From Planctomycetales bacterium (GTDB taxonomy: Bacteria > Planctomycetota > Planctomycetia > Pirellulales > Pirellulaceae), in contig JAGQPR010000016.1 of assembly GCA_020426625.1 (NCBI GenBank), positions 1 through 37,306 of the forward strand: a DNA stretch of 37,306 bases, written 5' to 3'. Numbering within the stretch: the first letter of the stretch is position 1; the number at the start of each line of letters is the position of its first letter. A program made the translations under genes and the position numbers. The notes under the pieces are model-generated. The model worked only from the letters and a program-made list of their open reading frames with translations, did not search any database and had not been told where the DNA came from. Positions 1 through 10,400 of this stretch are shown one piece after another.

Positions 1-301
1 GGCGGTGAGAGATTGTGCTACCATTCCCTGGATTTCATTCGAACCGCAACACGCGTTACCAATGGGTTGACCTCCGACGAGATAGCTGACTTCAGACTAC
101 TACGCATTCAATGTATGGAACTGCCGAATGTAGAACTTGGTCGCTCCTTAGTTAGCATCGCTCGTTCAATAACCGTCCACTTTGATTCTGTCTCGTCCGG
201 CTCCGCACAGCGGCAATTGCCGGGAGAGATCAAGTTCAGCAGCGCACATATGCAGAACAGGGGCATGCGGACAGAGCAGTCTGGTTCTTACTCACTTTCC
301 A
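1..301. other. Gene-free left edge
   Basis: This is the 3' flank of the giant minus-strand gene that stops at 302. The open frames crossing it have no visible start context and run on antisense into that gene, so I do not call a gene. The only structure seen is a perfect 12-bp palindrome, CGGCAATTGCCG, at 211-222. It has no T-run and is not a convincing terminator. Confidence 0.5.
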
Positions 302-3300
302 TTAGAAAGTTCTCGCTCCACTTGTGCCGTCGACTCCGCACCCCAGACCGTCGAGAAGCTGTCGACGACGCGCTTCAAGCGGATATTGATAATAGGTCTC
401 TAATTCTTGAAGTTGCTTTTCCAGCGATTCTATCTGTCTCGATTTGGTCGGGGTCGCGGGTTTCGCACCGGCTTCTCTGATTTTATCGAGATCCCGCTGA
501 ATCCGAGCCATATGCAGCCTCGTGCCCCGCAAGAGCAAATTGTACTCGCGCTGCGCTTGACCACATCGAGCTTGAATCTGCAAGATCCGTGCATTGAGCT
601 GCTGAATTTCACCCGCCAAGTTGGCGATCTCCAAATTCAACACTGCTATTTGGCGTTGTAAGTTTTGACGCTGCGTCTCGAGATCAAACGTTTGCATCTG
701 CGGGAGGATTCCTTTCGGCACAGTCGAAGAAGATTCACCCTTCGTCGGAACCCAATGCTCAGTCCGGCGCGTATCATCCTCGACGCGGAAACCGCCACCG
801 CCGCCTCCACCACCGCCAAATCCATTGCCTCCATTTCCAAATCCCCCCTGCATTCCGCCAGCCCCCACGCCTCCCATACCACCGTCGCCCATGCCGCCGT
901 CTATTCCCTGGTGGATGATCACTGGCATATTTCTCAGTTCATTTTGAAGCTGCTGCAGGAGCAATTGTTTTTGCAGGAGCAACTGCTGTCCCGCCATCAA
1001 TTGCTGCTGAAGTGGCGTGACCTCTCGGAGTACCGCGGCGCAAATCTGTTCGGATTCGGCTCTCTTGTTATCGATTTGGGCTTGCAGTTCGTCACGTTCC
1101 CGCTCCAGGTTTGCAATGTATTCTTCCTTGCGTCGCTGTTCGTCTTGCGCATCGCTCTGCATGCGACGATCGTCCTCGGCTATGGCAACAGACAATTCTT
1201 GTTGCAGATCGCGATAATGATCCAGCACCTGCGCGCGTCCTGAATTGAGGGCAGCCACGTGGGGTGCATTGAGCGAGGATGTCATCGAGGCGGCAAACGA
1301 GGCCTTGTCGGTGGCGAGACTCATCGTTTTCCACGGACCCTGTAACATCCCAATGCCGACTCCGATTAACCGAGAGGCTTCACGGCTTTCGGGGCTTGCC
1401 GGGTTTTCCGCAAAACGTGCTGCGGCAAACTGCTGGATATGTTGCAGGGCGCTGTTCACGGACTGAGGCCGAGTGGTATTCAGCTCCGCAAACCACAGCG
1501 CCTCGGCAGCCTGAACGACGAGTGAATCGCTACTGTGCCCGTCGCGAATTTTCTCGAGGGCTAGCCGCGCTGCATCGATCTGTCCGTGCCTGAGTGCCGC
1601 TAGCGCGAAGGCCAAGTCAGCGCGATGATCTTCAGGTCTCTGCTGTGAGGCTCGCTGGTAGTAACTCCGGGCAGCCTGATACGATTCCCAACCTTCGCGA
1701 AGCAAGCTGGCAAGCAACCCTTCGAATTCAGCGTCACAAGGAACCAATGTTAGTTTTACTGGGCCGGTTCGATTGGCTGTTCCGTCGTACTTGACCTGTA
1801 CTGTTACGGGTTCGCAACGCCAACCAGAGTATTCTGCCGTCACTCGATATTCCCCTTCGGTCAGTCCGCGGAATTCGAAGCCATCGTTCGTGGAATCCAT
1901 CTCGGTTGCCACCGAACTGGACAATGACTGTCCGCCCTGTGCCCGCAATTGCACGTTGGCGCCACCCACAGATTTTTCACGGCTTTCAATGGCCAAAATA
2001 ATCTTCCCATCAACCTCCTTTTCAATTTGGACCATCTCAGAAACAACAACTTGTCCGAACAAAGTTGCCGAACGCATTTCACCGTTCAGGAACACGTCCA
2101 AGTGTTTTTCATTGACGCCAGGCACCAACTGCAGCAAAGCCTGTTGTGGCTTATCGAGTTTATCTCCACTCATCAACGCCACGTAATCTCCGATACCACG
2201 GTCCAACTCCAATTCGATATGGCCCTGGCCGTCTGATATCGATGCGTAGGCATCTCGAAGGCTCTGGGTCCGCGCCCCATCCTGCTTCATCAATCTCACT
2301 TGAATCCCCTCAACAGGAGTTCCATCATTGGCATTGCGGACGATTGCGTCCAAGCGAGGTAGATGCGGAATCAACTCCAAGACCATTGTGGTCTTCAAGC
2401 CTTGCCAGATTGCTCGCGTTTTGCGATCCGAACGGTAACCGATTAATTCAGCATCCACCTGAACTGTGCCCTCGGGCAATGGACTGGTAGGTCGCACCAA
2501 AAACCATTGGCTATCCGGATACTCGGTGACATTGATTCCACGCTGGGATAGTTGGGTGGTCCCTATAGTCTCAATCGTAACTGAGAGATGATCGCTGTTG
2601 GCTAGCGGATCGGGGATTGGTGAATCGACTGCTACCGTTGCCATCATCGGAAACTCTAATCCTACCTGTCCTCCATTTAACGAGTCCGATGAGGAGAAAC
2701 GAACCGACGGCTCAGGTACTTGCGTCTGACTATTCATCGCCTGCACTCGTACAATTACGTCGATTTCAGCAGGCGGCGGATTTGACGGTGCTTCAAGTTG
2801 CAAGTGCAATTCGACATGCTCTCGATCTGCCTCTCCCAAGCTGACTGGCCAAGGGGAGCGCGCGGCCTGGTATCCGATAGACGCTGCAAAAACTTCCCAA
2901 GTTCCAGCGGGCAGAGCAGAGCGAAACCACCCTGGCCCGAGTTCAGAATCTTGCGTGATTCTTGTGATTTGTTCGTTGTCCATGTTCTTGGCTAAGACAT
3001 GAATCGAGGAGAAATCCGTCGAACCGGGTAGTTCAAGGGGATCGGTGGCGAATGATTCATCTCGTGTGATGTGGACGGTCAGCTCGCCAGGTCGTTCCAA
3101 GCGATTCGCGTTGCCCAACGACAAATAGAAGGTGGTAACGCGTCCCTTCGCTACTGCCTCAACCGTGGTATCTCGAGCTCCCGTGGTAAGGTTTTCGGCC
3201 ACGGCCTGATATTGGCCAGCTGGCAATGAGTCCGTTCGATACCAATAGAGAAAACCACTCGCTGTTTTCGAAGATTGAATCATCTGGACGTCTAGGCGAT

Positions 3301-6300
3301 CATCAACTCGTGCAAGACCAGGAGTTCCCAGAGTGGTCAAATAGACGGACGGATTGGGATCAAGCTGGTTCACCTCGGTCGAGCATCGTACCACCACAAA
3401 CGCTTCCGCGGTGGGCGACGCTGTTGTAGCCGCTGGTCGAAAAATGTCGAATTCCAATCCATCGCAATGAACCAGGATCCGCTGCGGTACACTCGGTTGG
3501 GTTTCATCTCCAACAGAATACCACCAGTAGCCGGGGAGAATTTGCGATCGTTCTTTCGATTTGATACGGACTGATTCGGAATCCCTCGCTTCCGGCCAAA
3601 GCGTGACCATTTCTGCTGGCTCAGCCTGCAAGCCAAAACCTGTTTCGTTGGTGATGATCGGCAAGGCAAATTCTCGCAAGGTGTCAATCTCATTGCGCAC
3701 CTTCTGCTTTGAGGCCGCCACATTCGAACCGCTACTGTCGTTTGTGGTGGCCTGTAGCGTGTTATTGAGCTGCCGGATGCGTTGGACGCGGCGGCGATTG
3801 TCGGGCGAATCCTCCCAAACATAAGCGGTCACCGGCGCAGCGACTCGTTCGTGCCTGAGCGTCAGAGCAAAAGAAGTGTTCTTGCCATTCGCAACTGGTT
3901 GCATCCCGGTGGCTTGCCAAAGACAGTGAGGGGCAACGGCTACAGCTTGGAAGTTGCCCGGTGGCAGGGCTTGTACAGGCTGAGCGACGTAGGTTGCGGA
4001 CGTCAGTGAAGACTGAATCTTGGTTACTGTGCCAGGAACGTTGCTGCCGTGCCGCTTTACAACGGAAATGACCAGCTTCATGTGCCCGTGATCATAGGGC
4101 GTCGAATGCACGGCTAACCAATGGACTTCTAAAAGAATCAGGCTACCAGGTGGGAGTTGCTGCCGTTTTTCAAGGAAGGGGATGACTCGTGCGATTTCAC
4201 CGCGGTAGAACTCGAAGTTTGGGTCCAACAGCGTCGTATACGGCACGTCCGCGCGAGTTTCCACTCGCAATGCTGAGGGCAACCAACCAGGAGTGGTCCC
4301 TGATGGAATGGTTTCGACGCTAGTGATCTCTTTGACTTCGGAGCCATCTTTCACGTAGGTAACATTCCACGTTTCGATAGGATTCGATTGATCCACGAAA
4401 ACGACCTTGGGAGCCTGAGGCGGACAACCGGGTTGAGCTAGCACGGTTACCAGCGCTTCAACCGAGGGTTGCAGCGGTGTGTAATATGGAGACAACTCGA
4501 TGTGATGCGGTGTATTCTGGCCCGTCGCGATACTTACTCGTTCAGCAGAACTGGCTTGAAAACCTGCGGCAGTTGCTGCGATTACATAGTCACCAGCGGG
4601 CAGGCTGAGCGGACCGAAGACGCCTTTTGAATTTGTGACGTTGGTCCACGTCCGTTCGCCGCGTCGCCAAATTTGGACGTTCGCCTCAGGGATCGGACTG
4701 GCGTCTTCGCTGTTTCTTACATAACCCGCCAATTTGCCCAATTGTTCTTTGAGTTTCAACGTAAGGTGAAAGACTTTGGGTTCATACTCCGAGACTTGCT
4801 GCAACTCGGTTTCATCCTCTCGATAGTCGGCGAGTTCCGCACGCGCCCGGAAACTGCCAACGGAAAGTTGATTGGTCGGCAGCGCCCAGAACCATCCTTC
4901 GGTAGCAGTTGCTTGATCCAATTGCATGGCTGCCAATTCGTTTGCTGTAAGTGGCTCGATTGAAGCAGCTGTTTCCTTCCCTTGCGAATCGGCAAACACG
5001 ACCGTCGGTGTACCGCGTTGTTGGCTATGTTTCTCCACGTTTACCAAAGCCCGCACCATGGAACTTCGTGAGTTTTCTACAATCGCTGGGACCAGAAAAT
5101 TCATCTCTGCGCTTCCACTCTCAGGAACTGAGATACGCACTGGATCTTGCTTGCCGAGATTCGGATACTTCGCGTTGGGGACAACTCGCCCCCACCATTC
5201 GCCCGGCTTCAATTTCGTGGTGTATTTACCAGTCGCATCTGCTAAGACCGGCAGTTCGACGCCTGACTTCCGATGTTCGAGTTTCAGCTCTGCGCCGGGC
5301 AGAGGCGACTGCTGATCTTCTTTCTGAAGTTTGATTCCTCCACTTAGAGTACTGAACTCCCCCGCTTTGTTAGCCAATAGACTCAGATGAAACACCTTGA
5401 CTCCGGACGGTTCCACGAGGTGCGTCGCGCTGTTGTCAGGCGGGAATCCTTCGATCGCTCCAGTAGCAACGTATTGTTTTCCAGACTGCAGCGGTTGCAA
5501 AGGTACTGCCCAATACCACTTTTCTGACTGCGTATCGCTGGCCATGGCTTTCAGCTCTTCTTGAGAAAGCGGGCTGACCTTGGTTGGAGTTGACTTTTCA
5601 GTCTGTGCAGATGCCGCATCAGTCGTCGGGCCGGACTGTTCAAGGAAGTAAACAATGGGTGCGTCAGAACTTTCTGAACCAGCCCCAGATACATTGACCA
5701 GAGCTCTAATATCACGGAGTACTTCGGGAAACAGAATCTCGTGCTTTAGTGTCTGTCCATCAGACAAAGTGACTTCGCTTGATGGACTATTGCCGAGTTC
5801 GATTGATCTGGCCATGATTTTCCAAACGCCAGGTTTGAGCCGAAGTGGTGTTGGCATGCGCCCTGCGGTAAGCTCAACCAGAGTTTTGTCTTCATCATGC
5901 TCCGTCGGCCATAAGATAAGGGTGGCGTTCTGCACCGGTTCCACCTGCCCTGAATGCATCGCGGAAACGGTCACGTCCAGCTTCGCAAGCGACGGGCTCG
6001 ATTCACTGGTCGCTGCAATCAGTGTAAAATTCACATTTCGACTTTCTCCACTGTCTCCAATGTGAAGTGCTCGCTTCTGACCTTCGCTTTGGAAACCTTC
6101 AGCTACGATTTTGTATTCGACGATACCCGGTTTCACGGACGAGATCGAGTAAAAGCCATGTTCGTCGGTCTCAACGCTGCCAAGGTGCACGCCGTCTGCG
6201 GTGCGGAATTCAATTTGCGCTTGATCAATTGGCCCGAGGTCTTTGGCTACGGTCTTCCCGTCTTGGTCGGTGTTTACTGCCGTCCCTAACACGTAGCCAT

Positions 6301-7000
6301 GGATGCCATTCTCAAGAGGTTCGAGCGGAGGTTCGCCTGAGCCGGTGTCCGATCCTCCCTGAAGAACCAACTGAATTGCCGTCGGCTCGTCCGCCCTAAC
6401 GATTACTTGGCGATTCTCGGAAGGCTCGAAACCGTCTGCAGTGGCCCGCGCGGTCCAAAGCCCCGGGGCTGCTTGGATCTCGACTTTGCCATTTGCGTTG
6501 GTTCGCAATAGTCGTGGCTTGTCTCCAAGGTTATTCGACAGGCCGACCGCAGCATGGACCACAGGTGCATTCCCTTGAGGAGTCGAACGTACAACTGAGA
6601 CTTCAATGGTTGAACGCTTAGGCTGCTGTGATCCAGTAGCAATGACAAAGTCGCGAACATGTTCGCCACTCCGTAAAGCGAAAACAAGTGTGCCCTGGTC
6701 ATGCATGACATCTCGCTCATGGTCCGTTGCCACGCGATACCCATATTCACCCGCCACCAGATTGCGCAATGCATAGAAGCCGTGCTCGTCCGTTTTTGTC
6801 GATTGCACGACGTTGCCGCTCTGATCGAACAACTCAACACTAGCGCCATCAATGGTGCCTACGATATGTCCGCTCGTGTCGCGTTCCAATACTCGCCCGT
6901 GAATAGACACTTCCTGCCCGAGTGATGCAGACTGCCAAAGTGCGACAGTGCAGAGGACGTAGGCCGCAATAGTCGAGGGAAGGCGTTCAAAAGTTTTCAT
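302..7000 (-). CDS. Giant secreted protein with repeated carboxypeptidase-regulatory/Cna-B-like modules, TPR-like region and coiled coils
   Basis: A 2232-aa exported protein of unknown role. The start at 7000 is preferred over an in-frame ATG at 7015 because AAAGAAG lies just upstream and it begins a clean signal peptide (about residues 1-29, ending SASLGQ). The body repeats beta-sandwich modules of the carboxypeptidase-regulatory/Cna-B type near residues 33-110, 235-320, 605-670, 790-860, about 1500 and 1620-1730, recognisable by G.V....G.P...A.V.L and DE.GFY....L..G.Y. Between them lie several copies of a second unit with a W-[FY]-W-x-x-P core. Residues 1750-1860 look TPR-like. Residues 1930-2023 and 2103-2226 are Gln/Glu/Arg-rich coiled coils flanking a Gly-rich stretch (2033-2070). 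No catalytic motif was found. It is third in line behind two anti-sigma-like genes and may be co-transcribed. A structural, adhesive or scaffold role is inference. Confidence 0.85.
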   Translation of the reverse strand: MKTFERLPSTIAAYVLCTVALWQSASLGQEVSIHGRVLERDTSGHIVGTIDGASVELFDQSGNVVQSTKTDEHGFYALRNLVAGEYGYRVATDHERDVMHDQGTLVFALRSGEHVRDFVIATGSQQPKRSTIEVSVVRSTPQGNAPVVHAAVGLSNNLGDKPRLLRTNANGKVEIQAAPGLWTARATADGFEPSENRQVIVRADEPTAIQLVLQGGSDTGSGEPPLEPLENGIHGYVLGTAVNTDQDGKTVAKDLGPIDQAQIEFRTADGVHLGSVETDEHGFYSISSVKPGIVEYKIVAEGFQSEGQKRALHIGDSGESRNVNFTLIAATSESSPSLAKLDVTVSAMHSGQVEPVQNATLILWPTEHDEDKTLVELTAGRMPTPLRLKPGVWKIMARSIELGNSPSSEVTLSDGQTLKHEILFPEVLRDIRALVNVSGAGSESSDAPIVYFLEQSGPTTDAASAQTEKSTPTKVSPLSQEELKAMASDTQSEKWYWAVPLQPLQSGKQYVATGAIEGFPPDNSATHLVEPSGVKVFHLSLLANKAGEFSTLSGGIKLQKEDQQSPLPGAELKLEHRKSGVELPVLADATGKYTTKLKPGEWWGRVVPNAKYPNLGKQDPVRISVPESGSAEMNFLVPAIVENSRSSMVRALVNVEKHSQQRGTPTVVFADSQGKETAASIEPLTANELAAMQLDQATATEGWFWALPTNQLSVGSFRARAELADYREDETELQQVSEYEPKVFHLTLKLKEQLGKLAGYVRNSEDASPIPEANVQIWRRGERTWTNVTNSKGVFGPLSLPAGDYVIAATAAGFQASSAERVSIATGQNTPHHIELSPYYTPLQPSVEALVTVLAQPGCPPQAPKVVFVDQSNPIETWNVTYVKDGSEVKEITSVETIPSGTTPGWLPSALRVETRADVPYTTLLDPNFEFYRGEIARVIPFLEKRQQLPPGSLILLEVHWLAVHSTPYDHGHMKLVISVVKRHGSNVPGTVTKIQSSLTSATYVAQPVQALPPGNFQAVAVAPHCLWQATGMQPVANGKNTSFALTLRHERVAAPVTAYVWEDSPDNRRRVQRIRQLNNTLQATTNDSSGSNVAASKQKVRNEIDTLREFALPIITNETGFGLQAEPAEMVTLWPEARDSESVRIKSKERSQILPGYWWYSVGDETQPSVPQRILVHCDGLEFDIFRPAATTASPTAEAFVVVRCSTEVNQLDPNPSVYLTTLGTPGLARVDDRLDVQMIQSSKTASGFLYWYRTDSLPAGQYQAVAENLTTGARDTTVEAVAKGRVTTFYLSLGNANRLERPGELTVHITRDESFATDPLELPGSTDFSSIHVLAKNMDNEQITRITQDSELGPGWFRSALPAGTWEVFAASIGYQAARSPWPVSLGEADREHVELHLQLEAPSNPPPAEIDVIVRVQAMNSQTQVPEPSVRFSSSDSLNGGQVGLEFPMMATVAVDSPIPDPLANSDHLSVTIETIGTTQLSQRGINVTEYPDSQWFLVRPTSPLPEGTVQVDAELIGYRSDRKTRAIWQGLKTTMVLELIPHLPRLDAIVRNANDGTPVEGIQVRLMKQDGARTQSLRDAYASISDGQGHIELELDRGIGDYVALMSGDKLDKPQQALLQLVPGVNEKHLDVFLNGEMRSATLFGQVVVSEMVQIEKEVDGKIILAIESREKSVGGANVQLRAQGGQSLSSSVATEMDSTNDGFEFRGLTEGEYRVTAEYSGWRCEPVTVQVKYDGTANRTGPVKLTLVPCDAEFEGLLASLLREGWESYQAARSYYQRASQQRPEDHRADLAFALAALRHGQIDAARLALEKIRDGHSSDSLVVQAAEALWFAELNTTRPQSVNSALQHIQQFAAARFAENPASPESREASRLIGVGIGMLQGPWKTMSLATDKASFAASMTSSLNAPHVAALNSGRAQVLDHYRDLQQELSVAIAEDDRRMQSDAQDEQRRKEEYIANLERERDELQAQIDNKRAESEQICAAVLREVTPLQQQLMAGQQLLLQKQLLLQQLQNELRNMPVIIHQGIDGGMGDGGMGGVGAGGMQGGFGNGGNGFGGGGGGGGGFRVEDDTRRTEHWVPTKGESSSTVPKGILPQMQTFDLETQRQNLQRQIAVLNLEIANLAGEIQQLNARILQIQARCGQAQREYNLLLRGTRLHMARIQRDLDKIREAGAKPATPTKSRQIESLEKQLQELETYYQYPLEARRRQLLDGLGCGVDGTSGARTF

Positions 7001-7164
7001 ATGGCTTCTTTGCATGTTGAACAGGAAGCGACGGTGCGATCAGTGTTTTAGGACGCGCGAAAAGTTGAATTCGGTTGCGGGCACCAACGCACAATTTTCC
7101 TGGCACTTGAACAATCGGGTTACACCAAAGCAGCTGAGTATTGGAAGAACTCCTGCGTGGGTGC
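7001..7164. other. Spacer between two giant minus-strand genes
   Basis: This 164-bp gap holds the leader of the 2232-aa gene. No strong hairpin with a T-run is seen on the minus strand after the TAG at 7165-7167, so read-through from the upstream gene is possible. No promoter could be assigned with confidence. Confidence 0.4.
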
Positions 7165-7490
7165 CTAGTCTTCGACTTTCCAGGTTTCGGTGCCGATCCC
7201 GCCGTACGTTTTGTATGTCTTGTTGGGCGGACTGTTGAGTGTCTCATTAAAAATCTCGGTGTCTCCCCACACGGCAACCCACACAGCGCGGGCCTTGATC
7301 TTGGTTGCAGTACCGGGGATTTCAAAGGTCTCCTTGTTTCCCAACAGCAGCTTCACGGATTTGTTAACGGTCCCACCAGCGGGTAAGTCCAGCGAGACGT
7401 TAGCCGGGATTTCGTAACTCAGTTCAAAACGTGCCACATAGCCGCCTTGATTGAAGAACGTGATGAAACCGTCCAGTTGCGGCACCGTTA
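7165..7490 (-). other. C-terminal domain resembling thiol-activated cytolysin domain 4
   Basis: Encodes about the last 108 residues of the 2184-aa protein. Landmarks in order are GGYVARFELSYEI, an IPGTATKIKARA strand, a Trp-containing stretch (VWVAVWGD) where cytolysins carry the undecapeptide, and GIGTETWKVED at the very end. Pneumolysin has GAYVAQYYITW, an IPL..N.RN..VK strand, ECTGLAWEWWR and GTTLYPQVED in the same order (from memory). The canonical undecapeptide and the Thr-Leu cholesterol pair are not conserved, so membrane binding, if any, need not involve cholesterol. Confidence 0.6.
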
Positions 7491-10400
7491 ACGGTGGACT
7501 GGGGACCGTTGCATCCAGGTCGAACTGATTTCCATTTTGGTTGTGACCCGTCGTTGCTCCTGCCAGGCTCGAGACGGTGTAAACGGTGCCCTTACCGTTC
7601 GTCGTATCGAAATCAACCAGCAGATACTTGCTTTGTGAGGCAGAACCGCAGTAATAGACGGGAACATCTTTGTACATCTCCGCACGCGTCAGCAGAAGGT
7701 TCGCACTAGAACTGTACAAGTCGCCCGGGTTGTTGAGACCACTCAGGCTGTGATAGTGCCCGACGAACACCGCGCTCACACCATACGTCTCTAGAATCGT
7801 GCCGAATTGTTTCGCCAGTAGAATTGCGTTGGGATCTGTCCAGTTGTCGGCCCAATGCTGGTCGGAATCGTGAAAATTCAGAACGATAATCTTGCCTGCA
7901 TTTCGCGCAGTGGCCAAATCGTTGCGGAGCCACGAAAGCGCGGACTCAATTTGAATGCCAGAGCCAATCATTCCCCAACTTTGGAACCCCCACCAGGAAC
8001 GTTGGTAGATTGGATAGTTGTTTAGTTGGATGAAGTGCACATTGCCAAGCTCCCATGAATAGGCAAGACTTCCTTCGATGTCGAGGTTCCAAGTGGGAAA
8101 CTCGTAGTACTGCTTGGTGCGCACATCAACGCCGATGAATTTCCCCTCAGACCCAGGCTGGCTCAAGTCGTACTTCATCAACTTCACGGAACCATACAGG
8201 TAGCTAACCATGCCGGTAGCGGATTCATTGCGATAGTGTTTGTCGACATAGTTTGCATAGTCGTGATTGCCTAGTCCCAAATACATGGGGAGATTCAGAT
8301 CTTTGTAGATCTCGGTGAATTTATCCAGCTGCCATCCTTTTCCGTCGGCAGTCAGGTCTCCGTTGATAATGACTCCTTTCAAATCGCTGTATTGCGCTGC
8401 CAGGGCATTCATGCTCTTTACATGGTCCACGTTTAGTTTTTCGGATTGCTCTAGGCCGTCACTTGGCAATTGCCCGCCATTATCTTGCGCGGGTGTCCAA
8501 GGATACTGAGGATCAGAAGCAAAGATCATCTTGAACTTACTGAGCGATGCTGGGTTGCTGCCGCTGCCTGACATGATCGAGTTTCTAATCTGGCTGGCGA
8601 GTGAGCTGCTCTTCCGTGGGGCGACCTTGGGCAGCAGGTCCATGCGCTCGATGAGTCCGGTAAAGGAAGTGGGAAGAGGCTGTCGTTTCTCTCGTAATGG
8701 TGCGCCTAGCAATTCACCTGAACGGAAGTTCGACGTGGTTACGTAACGTGTTCCTTGTTTCGAGATACCAATAGACTGCAGCTGCTTCCACAATTCCGAT
8801 CCGCCTGAAACGCTGTCAAGCTCACCTGCGATGGGGCCTGACATTGCGCTCGGGGTATCGCTAGTGAGAAAGCGATAGAGCTGCGGATAGGCAAGTTCAA
8901 AGCAGGCGCGGTGGTACTCATTGATAAAAAATCCAGGTGCGATTACGTACTGGCCGAGCTCCGCAGTGAACAGATCCTCGCGCTGGTGAACTTCCCGGGT
9001 GGAAAGCATCTTTTGCAGATCTTCCAAGCTCAACCCGTTCTTCAACAGATCCGGGAGGCTCATGTTGTTAGGCACTAAAGAGAAAGACTTCAAGGCAGTC
9101 AGCAGCGACGTGGTGTTACTCGACCAGTGTGTGGGATAGCCGGTGTATTTGCGCGGTCCCAGAAAACCTTGCGCCCATTGTTTGGCTCCTCCGTTGCGGG
9201 CCGCATGATAGCCTTCCTTCCTTTGCCAGATATTGGCAAATCGCTCGACGACTTCCTGAGCGGTTAGAGGATTTCCGCCGAAGGGCGAGCGATCCAAAAG
9301 CTCCTTCTGCATGACCGTGTCGTTTACATTGAAAAACCTTCGCGCCAGATCCCAGACCAACTCAGGTACTGCAGTCAGCTCTGAACGCAGCGCGATATCG
9401 GCCTGTTCATCCCCAGGCGGATCGCGTGGTTCGATCCGCAACTGCGTACGGTGAATGCCAGGAAAGGGCAAAAAAACTAGCCGTGTAGCAGTTGGATCCA
9501 ATACTTTGATATTGTCCGCATCCAGCGGTGCAAATCCCCGTCGCTGTTCATCGTTTGCCAAGGTGACCACACAATCGCGGACGATCGGAGGCAATTGCTG
9601 ATAATCAAGCTCCTGGGGTGGGAATCTTTCTTCGGATCGCTTGGATCCCCAATTCTCTCCGTCGATGCCGAAACGCCCTGGAACTGGATCCAGTAGAAAC
9701 AAATTGATCTCCAGGTCTGCGGGAGACACCAGCTGACCGGGCGGCTGTAACAAGGTTCGCTTGGGGCTGGCGGCGCCCTGAGCGTATTCTTGAGCGATTT
9801 CAAAGGGTTTGCCAGCCACGAAGTAGTCGTTTATCGCGTTGGCCAGCTTGATGCACGTGACGGCTCCTCGACTCCAACCCGTCATGTTGATCGTTTTAGG
9901 AAACTTTCCCTTTTCCTTGAGTTGCTTGAGCACGAATAGCGCGTGGGCAACGTTGTCATCCCAGCCATCGCCATGCATGGTACCCCGGTGCATTTGCGGG
10001 CCGGGTAAGCTACCTGGAAGCTGCGGCAGGTTGCCCAGAGCAGCAGGAAGATTGGCCATACTGGCCAATTTCATATCCGAAACCCGAAAGCGACTGTCCG
10101 TTGAAGACAGACTGGTTGGCTTGGGTTTAAGTTTCTTGTCGATCGTGAGTGGTTCAAAATCACCGGGCATGGGATGCTCAGGCACTGCATCAGTAGCCAA
10201 GCCGATTTCCTTGCCACTTAGATCAAGCATGTCACTGGTTCCCACGCCATCTAGAATCAGGAACGAGTTCTGGTACTCCTTTTTGTAATAAGCATTAGGA
10301 TCATCGCTCGACTCTGAACGTCCCCAGTAGGCTGCGCTGAGCTCGGTGATCAGTTCTTTGTCACGTCCATTGCGATGGCCGCCCGTTCCGTGCGCAAATA

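Noticed and set aside
13..480. 155-codon plus-strand open frame at the left edge
   Set aside because: It starts from TTG without a ribosome site, runs antisense into the coiled-coil part of the giant secreted gene, and its product has no domain features.
665..1243. 192-codon plus-strand frame over the Gly-rich and coiled-coil region
   Set aside because: It is an antisense shadow of biased codons in the 2232-aa gene; its His/Ala/Arg-rich composition follows from the Gly-rich opposite strand.
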